Assembly: GCA_031259795.1 (NCBI GenBank)
Contig: JAIRLA010000162.1
Span: 1 to 14,642 of the forward strand
From: Azoarcus sp.
Lineage (GTDB): Bacteria; Pseudomonadota; Gammaproteobacteria; Burkholderiales; Rhodocyclaceae
Reading direction: 5' to 3'
Length of the DNA: 14,642 nucleotides
Position numbers and translations under genes: made by a program. Positions 6,154-13,152 of this stretch are shown here, one piece after another. The notes under the pieces are model-generated. The model was given only the letters and a program-made list of their open reading frames with translations, did no database searches and was not told the origin of the DNA. Positions within the stretch are counted from its first letter, which is position 1. Every line of letters begins with the position of its first letter.

Positions 6154-7323
6154 ATGAGTCACCTTCTTCACAGTCTGGCGCGAACCGCCCCGGACATGTC
6201 CGCCATCCGGAGAACGCAAATAAAGCAGTTCGTGCAATTTGCCAATGATTTTGTGACCGCGGCGCGCGCCTCGCTCAAGAATGATGCTTTGCAGATGCAA
6301 CTCGATCTGAAGCTCCTGCCCCATGCCGAGTTGAAGGCGCTGTACGGTAATGGACTGGGCGGCAAGCCGTTGTATGAGAGGATTCAGGCGGAAGCGAACA
6401 AATTCATTGATGACGCGCTCGCGCAGATCAGGAAACTGGGTTGCTTTGTGGCGGGAACCTTGGTGCATACCCGCGAGGGACTGAAACCGATCGAGGAAAT
6501 CAAGGTCGGCGACTATGTACTCTCCAAACCTGAAAGCGGCGAGGGAGAATTTTGCTATCAGCCCGTGACCCGGACATATGAGTATGAAAATCGGGAGGTC
6601 TACTATATTTCGTTGGTTATTCCCAAAAACCTTCCGGAAGGAGAAAAGCCAGATTGGGATTACGACTGCGTCGCGGTAACTGGAGGACATCCGATTTGGG
6701 TTGAACGGATGACGTTCTGGCGTGGCCTGGAGACCGAGATGGAAATGGAGAACACAGAAATTCGTGACATCCACGCGTGGATGATCATTGAAGAACTGTG
6801 GCAAATACTATGGAAGGGAATGAACGAACCTGCGAAAGAAAATTTGACAACCCCAATCTATGTTGAACTGGCGGATGGGCGTATCGCGGAGGTCCGCAGA
6901 ATTATCCCCATTCTGCAAAGCAGGGAGCCGAATGTCGGAGTGGTATTTACCCCCGGCGACAATTGGAGCTTTGAACCCTGCGGAATGACATTGCACTTCG
7001 GGAAAAACGGTGTGCTTAATGAGCTCGTTGATCGTTCCCTTTCCCCAGGGTTTACCTATTTGGACGATCCCTGCGAAGCCGATTATGACTATAGCGATTA
7101 CGACACGACAGGCGAGATGTCGGTCGTCAACATTACTGGCGGACATTTGCCAATGCGCCGGAAGGTTTACAATCTGGAAGTCGCCAACACCCATACTTAT
7201 TTTGTGACCCGATTCGGTCTTTGGGTACACAACAACAGTGGCGCGAGCCTGCCATTGATCCCGGCGCAAAACCTGGGTGTTTATATGAGTCAAGGGGGCG
7301 CCGCCGGGCTTGAATCCCCCTGA
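6154..7323 (+). CDS. Orphan Hint-domain protein (pre-toxin type, no toxin domain)
   Basis: 389 residues from ATG 6154, with a good AGGAG (6141-6145) 8 bases upstream. Residues 1-96 are mostly helical, with no signal peptide. The Hint domain starts at C97 in GCFVAGTLVHTREGLKPIEE, followed by VGDYVLSKPE (118-127). The TxxH-like motif is TGGHPIW (176-182). The final strand is VYNLEVANTHTYFVTR (338-353), then VHNN (358-361). This layout is that of pre-toxin Hint domains that autocatalytically release a C-terminal toxin in polymorphic toxins. Residues 183-337 are longer than a minimal Hint, with an acidic Tyr/Asp-rich stretch around 308-320. After N361 only 28 residues remain, too few for a usual toxin domain. 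Base composition is shifted: 6601-6660 and 6781-6840 are each 40% GC, against up to 75% in lepA. Probably a transferred remnant; the exact function is unknown. Confidence 0.8.
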   Translation: MSHLLHSLARTAPDMSAIRRTQIKQFVQFANDFVTAARASLKNDALQMQLDLKLLPHAELKALYGNGLGGKPLYERIQAEANKFIDDALAQIRKLGCFVAGTLVHTREGLKPIEEIKVGDYVLSKPESGEGEFCYQPVTRTYEYENREVYYISLVIPKNLPEGEKPDWDYDCVAVTGGHPIWVERMTFWRGLETEMEMENTEIRDIHAWMIIEELWQILWKGMNEPAKENLTTPIYVELADGRIAEVRRIIPILQSREPNVGVVFTPGDNWSFEPCGMTLHFGKNGVLNELVDRSLSPGFTYLDDPCEADYDYSDYDTTGEMSVVNITGGHLPMRRKVYNLEVANTHTYFVTRFGLWVHNNSGASLPLIPAQNLGVYMSQGGAAGLESP

Positions 7324-7325
7324 CT
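7288..7325. repeat. Inverted repeat over the Hint gene stop codon
   Basis: AGTCA-A-GGGGG (7288-7298) pairs with CCCCCTGACT (7316-7325), a 10-bp stem with one bulged A and a 17-base loop. The TGA stop at 7321-7323 lies in the right arm. It sits in the gap between two convergent genes, but neither strand shows a T tract after it, so it is not a standard intrinsic terminator. It could still slow transcription from either side, or mark a junction. Confidence 0.6.
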
Positions 7326-7331
7326 CCTGGA

Positions 7332-8135
7332 TCAATAAAAACGTCCAATACGTTTCAGGTTGCTGAAATTGAACCAGATGAAAAAGGCCCGCCCGACAAT
7401 ATTCTCGTCCGGCACGAACCCCCATACCCGGCTGTCGGCGCTGTTGTCGCGGTTGTCGCCCATGACCATGTAATGGCCCGGCGGCACGGTGCAGCCGACT
7501 CCGTGCGCGGTATAGGTACAGTTCCCGCGGAAAGGGTAATCCCGCATGTCGCGCACGAAGGGCGGCTCTTTTTCCTCGTTGAGGATGGCGTGCTCCACTC
7601 CGCCGAGCTTTTCAAGATATTTCGGCGAGTAGTAAAGACGGTCGGTATGGAGATAGGCGTCATCGGCCACGGTTTCCACCGGCTCGCCATTGATGGTGAG
7701 GCGTTTGTCGATGTATTCGACCCTGTCGCCCGGCAAGCCGACTACCCGCTTGATGTAATTTTGCGAGGGATCGGCGGGGTAGCGGAAAACCATGACTTCG
7801 CCGCGCTTCGGCGAATCGATGTCGATGATTTTCTTGTCGATCAGCGGCAAGCGAATGCCATAGGCGAATTTATTCACCGCGACGAAATCGCCTTCCAGCA
7901 GGGTTGGAATCATCGAGCCGGAAGGAATCTTGAACGGTTCGACAACGAAGGAACGCAATATGAAAACGATCAGCAGCACAGGAAAAAAGGCGGCGACCCA
8001 TTCCACCCACCATGGCTGCGGCGCATCGGCGGCGCGCCGCCGCCGGGCATAAAAGCGATCCGCCCCCCACGCGATTCCGGTAGTGAGCAACAACACAAAC
8101 AGGGTCAGGGTAAACTTGAAACTGGAAAAATCCAC
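7332..8135 (-). CDS. lepB: Signal peptidase I
   Basis: Inner-membrane serine protease that removes signal peptides from exported pre-proteins on the periplasmic side. 267 residues. Two N-terminal membrane segments (about 5-24 and 46-64) are separated by a basic cytoplasmic loop (RRRR 31-34). The catalytic Ser74 lies in PSGSMIPTL (71-79), and the general-base Lys129 in YIKRVVGLPGD (127-137). The conserved MGDNRDNSADSRVWG box is at 225-239. A paired Cys206/Cys215 occurs in the large insertion. The start is GTG at 8135, preceded by GGAG five bases upstream. It follows lepA by 42 bp and is probably co-transcribed with it. No rnc follows; the convergent Hint gene ends 8 bp away. Confidence 0.97.
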   Translation of the reverse strand: MDFSSFKFTLTLFVLLLTTGIAWGADRFYARRRRAADAPQPWWVEWVAAFFPVLLIVFILRSFVVEPFKIPSGSMIPTLLEGDFVAVNKFAYGIRLPLIDKKIIDIDSPKRGEVMVFRYPADPSQNYIKRVVGLPGDRVEYIDKRLTINGEPVETVADDAYLHTDRLYYSPKYLEKLGGVEHAILNEEKEPPFVRDMRDYPFRGNCTYTAHGVGCTVPPGHYMVMGDNRDNSADSRVWGFVPDENIVGRAFFIWFNFSNLKRIGRFY

Positions 8136-8177
8136 AGTGGCTCCAATCGTTCAAAAATGACAAGCAGGGTTTATTCG

Positions 8178-9974
8178 CTATTTGCCTTCGTCGGTTCTCA
8201 GTACGGCCAGGAAGGCTTCCTGCGGAATTTCGACGTTGCCCACCTGCTTCATGCGCTTTTTGCCTTCCTTTTGCTTTTCGAGCAGTTTTTTCTTGCGGGT
8301 GATGTCGCCGCCATAGCATTTGGCGAGTACGTTCTTGCGCAGCGCCTTGATCGTTTCGCGCGCGATGATGTGAGAACCGATGGCCGCCTGCACCGCGACA
8401 TCGAACATCTGGCGCGGAATCAGACCGCGCAATTTGGCGGCCAGTTCGCGGCCGCGATACTGGGCGCTGGCGCGATGGACGATCACCGAGAGCGCGTCGA
8501 CCTTCTCGCCGCCCACCATCATGTCGAGCTTGACCAGATCCGCCGAACGGTATTCCTTGAATTCGTAATCGAGCGAGGCATAACCGCGCGACACTGATTT
8601 CAGCTTGTCGAAAAAATCCATCACCACTTCGTTCATCGGCAGTTCATAGACGAGCTGCACCTGGCGGCCGTGGTAACGCATGTCGACCTGCGCGCCGCGC
8701 TTCTGGTTGCACAGCGTGAGAACCGGGCCGACGTAATCCTGCGGCATGAAAATGGTCGCGGTGATGATCGGCTCGCGGATATCCTGGTACTTGCCCGCCT
8801 CGGGCAGTTTGGCGGGATTTTCGACATGGAGGGTTTCGCCGTTGTTGAGCACGACCTCATAGACCACCGTCGGCGCGGTGGTGATGAGCGCCATGTCGAA
8901 TTCGCGTTCCAGCCGCTCCTGCACGATGTCCATGTGCAGCAGACCCAGGAAGCCGCAGCGGAAACCGAAACCGAGCGCTTGCGAGACTTCCGGCTCGAAA
9001 CGCAGCGAAGCGTCGTTCAGGCGCAGTTTTTCGAGCGAGTCGCGCAATTGATCGTATTCGGAAGATTCCACCGGATACAGCCCGGCGAAAACCTGCGGCT
9101 TGATTTCCTTGAAGCCCGGCAAGGGTTCGCCGGCCTGGCGCGTCGACAGCGTCAGCGTGTCGCCCACCCGCGCCGCTTCCAGTTCCTTGATGCCGGCGAT
9201 GACGAAGCCCACCTCGCCGGCGGCAAGTTGTTCGCGTCCGAGGGCGCGCGGCGTAAACACGCCGACTTGGTCGCACAGATACTGCGCTCCCGTCGACATC
9301 AGCAGGATGCGATCCTTCACCCGCAGCACGCCGTCGACCACTCTGACCAGCATGACGACGCCGACATAGTTGTCGAACCATGAGTCGATGATCAGCGCTT
9401 TCAGCGGCCCGTCCGGCTTGCCCGCGGGCGGCGGAACGCGGGCGACGATGGCTTCCAGCACTTCGTCGACGCCGAGGCCGGTCTTGGCCGAGCACACCAC
9501 CGCCTGCGAGGCGTCGACGCCGATGACATCCTCGATTTCGGCCCGCGCGCTGTCGGGATCGGCGGCGGGCAGGTCGATCTTGTTGAGCACCGGCACCACT
9601 TCCACGCCAAGATCGAGCGCGGTGTAACAATTGGCCACCGTCTGCGCTTCGACGCCCTGCGAAGCATCCACCACCAGCAAGGCGCCTTCGCAGGCCGACA
9701 GCGAACGGCTGACTTCGTAGGAAAAGTCGACGTGCCCCGGCGTGTCGATCAGGTTGAGGTTGTAGGTCTGTCCATCCCTGGCGCGGTATTGCAAGGCCGC
9801 TGTCTGCGCCTTGATCGTGATGCCGCGCTCGCGCTCGATGTCCATCGAGTCGAGTACCTGTTCTTCCATCTCGCGTTCCGACAATCCTCCGCATAAATGG
9901 ATGATGCGGTCGGCGAGCGTGGATTTGCCGTGGTCGATATGGGCAATGATGGAAAAGTTGCGAATATGTTGCAT
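8178..9974 (-). CDS. lepA: Elongation factor 4 (LepA), ribosome-bound GTPase
   Basis: Translational GTPase that acts on the ribosome; back-translocation and assembly roles have been proposed. 598 residues, typical of LepA. The G-domain motifs are AHIDHGKST (11-19), GITIK (51-55, switch I), DTPGH (77-81) and NKID (131-134). The EF-G-like domains follow, and the LepA-specific C-terminus ends with the Lys-rich [16 protein letters not shown] stretch and then EAFLAVL. The ORF is open further upstream, but ATG 9974 gives the canonical [17 protein letters not shown] start. The Shine-Dalgarno is poor. It lies 62 bp after the DUF836 gene and 42 bp before lepB, in the conserved lepA-lepB pair. Confidence 0.97.
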   Translation of the reverse strand: MQHIRNFSIIAHIDHGKSTLADRIIHLCGGLSEREMEEQVLDSMDIERERGITIKAQTAALQYRARDGQTYNLNLIDTPGHVDFSYEVSRSLSACEGALLVVDASQGVEAQTVANCYTALDLGVEVVPVLNKIDLPAADPDSARAEIEDVIGVDASQAVVCSAKTGLGVDEVLEAIVARVPPPAGKPDGPLKALIIDSWFDNYVGVVMLVRVVDGVLRVKDRILLMSTGAQYLCDQVGVFTPRALGREQLAAGEVGFVIAGIKELEAARVGDTLTLSTRQAGEPLPGFKEIKPQVFAGLYPVESSEYDQLRDSLEKLRLNDASLRFEPEVSQALGFGFRCGFLGLLHMDIVQERLEREFDMALITTAPTVVYEVVLNNGETLHVENPAKLPEAGKYQDIREPIITATIFMPQDYVGPVLTLCNQKRGAQVDMRYHGRQVQLVYELPMNEVVMDFFDKLKSVSRGYASLDYEFKEYRSADLVKLDMMVGGEKVDALSVIVHRASAQYRGRELAAKLRGLIPRQMFDVAVQAAIGSHIIARETIKALRKNVLAKCYGGDITRKKKLLEKQKEGKKRMKQVGNVEIPQEAFLAVLRTDEGK

Positions 9975-10036
9975 GCGTGAAGCCGGGCGTCTGCCGCGCT
10001 CCGGCGGAGCGGATCGAATGGACAAAGTGTCCGATT

Positions 10037-10303
10037 CTAGCGGAAAGCCGCGCAGCAGGCATCCACCGCGACGGGATCGAGCCTGTAATGGCAGATTTCC
10101 ACGCCGTCGGCGAGCAATACCGGCGCCAGTTCGCCCCAGCGCGCTTCCAGCGCCGGATCCTCGTCGATGTCGAGCACTTCCATCCGCCAGCCGTGCCGGA
10201 GCGCGATCGGCTCCAATGCCGCAATCATGTCCTGGCACAAATGACACCACTGTCGGCTCAGGACGGTAAACATGCGCGAACTCACGCGCGCCGCCCCGGA
10301 CAT
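10037..10303 (-). CDS. Glutaredoxin-like (DUF836) small thioredoxin-fold protein
   Basis: 88 residues from ATG 10303, or 78 from ATG 10273. The 10303 start has a good GGAGAGG about 7 bases upstream and overlaps rseC by 22 bases. The 10273 start matches where the fold begins (MFTVLSR) but lacks an SD. The CxxC redox motif is WCHLC (19-23). The likely cis-proline is P61 in LAPVLLADG. Acidic DIDEDP (45-50) follows the second strand. This is the DUF836/glutaredoxin-like family, probably a cytosolic thiol oxidoreductase whose partner is unknown. Its place between rseC and lepA suggests co-expression with the envelope-stress operon. No signal peptide is seen. Confidence 0.85.
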   Translation of the reverse strand: MSGAARVSSRMFTVLSRQWCHLCQDMIAALEPIALRHGWRMEVLDIDEDPALEARWGELAPVLLADGVEICHYRLDPVAVDACCAAFR

Positions 10304-10752
10304 CCGGCGGCCTCTCCGCCATCCCGTTCGATGCGCAATCGCCAGGCGGGCGCGCCGCCCCGGCGAGCATGCCAGCGCAGGACGCCCGCCGTGATTGCCG
10401 CTCCGCTCATCACGCCCGCGCCGGCAACGAGGTCGCCCCATCCGGGCGGCGCCAGCCAGACGCCCAGCGCGGCGCCGGCCAATATCATCGCCGTGCCCAG
10501 GCCATAGCTCGCCAGCGCCGCCCGCAATGGCGCGCCATCGTCGACCACGAGCCTGATCCGTTCTCCCGCGCCCAGCCCGAACGGGTCATCGAGCGCGAAT
10601 ATTCGGCCATGGCCCTTGAACATCTCCGTGAAACGCGGCGCATGGCAGCCGCCCGGCTCGTCGCAATGCCCGCAGCCTCCCTGCCGTTCGAGCAGGCGCG
10701 CCCATATTTTTCCATCCCCGGCGCGCACGACCACCGCCATGGCTTCGATCAT
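10282..10752 (-). CDS. rseC: RseC/MucC family sigma-E operon membrane protein
   Basis: 156-residue inner-membrane protein. The N-terminal domain has the family Cys cluster [12 protein letters not shown] (C27, C30, C36), a CxxC-x5-C arrangement that could bind metal or an Fe-S cluster. Two membrane helices lie at about 84-103 and 107-127, followed by a basic tail. Homologues are positive modulators of sigma-E and, in some species, are linked to redox (Rsx/Rnf) systems. The start ATG at 10752 overlaps the rseB stop (ATGA), indicating translational coupling. The 3' end overlaps the preferred start of the DUF836 gene by 22 bases. Confidence 0.88.
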   Translation of the reverse strand: MIEAMAVVVRAGDGKIWARLLERQGGCGHCDEPGGCHAPRFTEMFKGHGRIFALDDPFGLGAGERIRLVVDDGAPLRAALASYGLGTAMILAGAALGVWLAPPGWGDLVAGAGVMSGAAITAGVLRWHARRGGAPAWRLRIERDGGEAAGCPGRRA

Positions 10753-11738
10753 TCGTGGGCAACCTCGATCGTTTCGGCCAGGCGCTGTACGGCGCGCGCG
10801 GGTACTTCACCCAGGACCGTGATGCGCTGCCCATCGGCGATGCGCTCGAAAGCATTGACCGCGCCGCCTCCCGAAGAAAAGCCGCGTCCCTTGGGAAGCC
10901 CGCCCCCGCTTTCGCCTTCCAGCGGTTCGATGAAAACCGAAATCGCCGCCAGGCCGTCGCTGAACAGCATATGGACCGTCTTGTTGCGGCGGTGATGTGT
11001 GGACATCAGCGCAAACCCCGGCAGTGGTTCCTTCAAGCGCCAACGGGTCTTTGCTGTTTCCGTATCGTCGATCCTGGCGTCGACCACGCGCCAATCCTCG
11101 CCGGGCTTCACCTGCGCCTGAAGCAACTCGTCGCCGATTTCACCGCCGATGCGCACATCGTTGAACGTGAATTGCTCGACCACTTCATTTCCGTCGATCA
11201 CCTGCGACTTGAGCAGCAGTCCGCTTTGCGCCTCGGCCCACAGCACATGGCCGAAGCGCAGGCTGTCCCGGGGAGAAAGCACCACTTTCCGGGCTTCGTG
11301 CCCGGCGACGCGGTCGGCCTCGCCTTTGCTTATATCGTAGGTATCGACCAATTTGGCATAATTGCGCGGCAGCCTGCCCGGAAAGCCTTCCCCGGCATCG
11401 ACGCGGCTGACGATCATGGTGCGCTGCTTGGGCAACAGACAGTGCACTTCGTTGCCCTGCCGGATGACTTCGCGCGGACTGCCATCGAGCACTTCGAGGC
11501 GTTCACTTTCGTCGCCATCGGCAAAGCGGTGCACGATGCGCGAGGTTTCGGAAATCCGGCCAACCTGATAACTGAAAGTACCGACATAGTTCAAACGCTG
11601 GCTGGCTCCGGCGATGCGTTCGAGCCATGCCGCCGCCGGCTCCGGCGCAGGGGAGGCGGCCTCATCGGCGAGGCTGGCGAGCGGCTGGGCGCACAGCGCG
11701 CACAGCCCGAAGGCCAGCCATGATTTCATCCGCGCCAT
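10749..11738 (-). CDS. rseB: Periplasmic sigma-E regulator RseB/MucB
   Basis: 329 residues. A signal peptide (about 1-24, basic MARMK, hydrophobic core, cleavage near ASLA/DE) sends it to the periplasm. There RseB-family proteins bind the periplasmic part of RseA and shield it from site-1 proteolysis until lipids or LPS signals displace them. The large N-terminal LolA-like domain (about 35-215) contains YVGTFSYQVG (51-60), typical of the family. The smaller C-terminal domain follows, with LPGFALMSTHHRR in its first part. It starts 6 bp after the rseA stop and overlaps the rseC start. Only one Cys (C100) lies in the mature part. Confidence 0.94.
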   Translation of the reverse strand: MARMKSWLAFGLCALCAQPLASLADEAASPAPEPAAAWLERIAGASQRLNYVGTFSYQVGRISETSRIVHRFADGDESERLEVLDGSPREVIRQGNEVHCLLPKQRTMIVSRVDAGEGFPGRLPRNYAKLVDTYDISKGEADRVAGHEARKVVLSPRDSLRFGHVLWAEAQSGLLLKSQVIDGNEVVEQFTFNDVRIGGEIGDELLQAQVKPGEDWRVVDARIDDTETAKTRWRLKEPLPGFALMSTHHRRNKTVHMLFSDGLAAISVFIEPLEGESGGGLPKGRGFSSGGGAVNAFERIADGQRITVLGEVPARAVQRLAETIEVAHE

Positions 11739-11744
11739 CGGCCC

Positions 11745-12293
11745 TCATTCCTCCGCTTGGGCCGATACGGTTCGCACATATTGCACCGCGGCCGGCACCG
11801 GCCCGCCGCCGGTCATCGCCTGGTGCGCGGCCAGATAATCGCGGCGAGCGACCCCCGTTGCGCGAGGCGGGGCGGAATCGACGATGAAGCTGGAAGCAGT
11901 GTTGACGGCGGCTGCGCCGTCCGGCGACGGGGACACCACCACCAGCGTTGGCCGTTCTTCGTCCGACAGGGCCGCAACGACTCCGCCCACCGCCAGCACG
12001 CCCATGACCGAAGCCGCCACCGGCAGCAGGCGATGACGCAGGAGGCGGGGCGCGCTCTTGTTCTCCGTCCGCCGCGGGGCCAGCACGGTGGGTTCGGCCT
12101 CGAGCCGGGACATCACCCGCGCGACAAAGCCCTCCATGCCCGGCTGCGCTCCGCTCCGAACCACATCGCCAAGCAGGCAATAAGCGTCCCACGTCCCGCG
12201 TAGCGCCGCATCGCGCCGGATGCGGTCGAACAGCATGCGACTTGTCTCTTCATCGGCATCGCCATCGAACATCGCCGAAAGTTTCTCTTTCAT
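11745..12293 (-). CDS. rseA: Anti-sigma-E factor RseA/MucA
   Basis: 182-residue single-pass inner-membrane protein. The N-terminal cytoplasmic domain (MKEKLSAMFDGDADEE...; GTWDAYCLLGDVVR 33-46) matches the RseA_N sigma-binding domain. One membrane helix lies at about 88-109, and the C-terminal periplasmic part includes RRDYLAAHQ (150-158), a common end motif in betaproteobacterial RseA. It sequesters RpoE until regulated proteolysis. A good GAGG lies five bases before ATG 12293. It is 49 bp after rpoE and 6 bp before rseB. Confidence 0.92.
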   Translation of the reverse strand: MKEKLSAMFDGDADEETSRMLFDRIRRDAALRGTWDAYCLLGDVVRSGAQPGMEGFVARVMSRLEAEPTVLAPRRTENKSAPRLLRHRLLPVAASVMGVLAVGGVVAALSDEERPTLVVVSPSPDGAAAVNTASSFIVDSAPPRATGVARRDYLAAHQAMTGGGPVPAAVQYVRTVSAQAEE

Positions 12294-12342
12294 TTCAGCC
12301 TCTCATCTATCTTTATTCGCCGACCCGGCAAAAACACAACAC

Positions 12343-12942
12343 TCACCAGCGCTCATCCGCGCGAGTGCCCAAAAGCGGGCGCAACCGGGCGGCGATCGCC
12401 TCGCGGGCGCGAAAGATCCGCGAGCGCACCGTACCGATCGGGCATCCCATGGCGCTGGCAATATCCTCGTAGCTCAGACCTTCCAGCTCGCGCAAAGTGA
12501 TGGCTTCGCGTAGCTCGGCTGGCAGATCGGCCATCGCCTCATCCACTGTCTGCGCGATCTGGCGCGTCATCAATTGCCGCTCGGGCGTATCGAGATCGCG
12601 CAACCGCTCCCCCCCCTCGGCGCTCTCCGCCTCGGAAGAATCCAGCCCGGACGACGCCGACACCCGCCTTCCCTGGGCGGCGAGGTAGTTTTTCGCGGTA
12701 TTGATACCGATCCGGTATAACCACGTGTAAAAAGCACTCTCTCCACGAAACGACCCCAAAGCGCGATAAGCCTTGATGAAGGTTTCCTGGGCCAGATCCT
12801 CGACTTCAGCCGGATCGCGCACCAAACGCGCAAGCAGCCGGTAGAGCTTGCGCTGATACTTCGACACCAACAAACCGAACGCCTGCTTGTCTCCGCCCTG
12901 AATACGCTCCACCAACTGCTGATCGATTTCACGATCACTCAT
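12343..12942 (-). CDS. rpoE: Extracytoplasmic-function sigma factor RpoE/AlgU
   Basis: 199 residues. Sigma region 2 (about 20-90) contains DLAQETFIKAYRALGSFRG (49-67) and FYTWLYRIGINTAKNYL (71-87). Region 4 (about 130-185) contains LPAELREAITLRELEGLSY and the helix-turn-helix IASAMGCPIGTVRSRI (161-176). These are the classical RpoE signatures. It directs RNA polymerase to envelope-stress promoters and is held inactive by RseA, encoded next. It is first in the operon and divergent from nadB across 210 bp. ATG 12942 gives the usual MSDREIDQQLVERI start; the only SD-like signal is a weak GGAA. Confidence 0.96.
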   Translation of the reverse strand: MSDREIDQQLVERIQGGDKQAFGLLVSKYQRKLYRLLARLVRDPAEVEDLAQETFIKAYRALGSFRGESAFYTWLYRIGINTAKNYLAAQGRRVSASSGLDSSEAESAEGGERLRDLDTPERQLMTRQIAQTVDEAMADLPAELREAITLRELEGLSYEDIASAMGCPIGTVRSRIFRAREAIAARLRPLLGTRADERW

Positions 12943-12994
12943 CAGTTTCCGTTACTCGCCATTTCCAAACCAAGGGCGTCAGTATAAGCGAGCG

Positions 12995-13022
12995 TCCGGC
13001 GCCGCAGCACAAAATCTGTTCC
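12995..13022 (-). promoter_or_regulatory. Candidate autoregulatory sigma-E promoter of rpoE
   Basis: On the minus strand GGAAC (13018-13022) matches the sigma-E -35 core. At about the right spacing, CCGGA (12995-12999) matches three of five bases of a TCTGA-type -10. A TATACT lies at 12981-12986 with no good -35 at 17 bases. rpoE operons are commonly self-activated, so a site is expected here, but this match is weak. Confidence 0.25.
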
Positions 13023-13152
13023 CGTCCCATTGAGCCATAGTCACAGAGACAGTGGGGGCATTATTTAGTTCATTGCATGCTATGCGGTTTATACGCCGGG
13101 GCGGCGCGCGCGTGCTATATTTTGCGCCCCTCCATCGTCCGGCCCATTCATC

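Noticed and set aside
6154..7323. True intein inside a host protein
   Set aside because: The flanking 96 and 28 residues do not form a recognisable host protein split by the domain, and the sequence pattern is closer to pre-toxin Hint domains than to splicing inteins with a homing endonuclease.
7473..8597. 374-codon plus-strand open frame opposite lepB/lepA
   Set aside because: An antisense shadow of two well-supported genes; composition follows the opposite strand's codon bias.
13021..13090. Possible insertion-sequence end in the nadB/rpoE gap
   Set aside because: The stretch is somewhat AT-richer than its surroundings, but no terminal inverted repeats, target duplication or transposase fragment could be shown.
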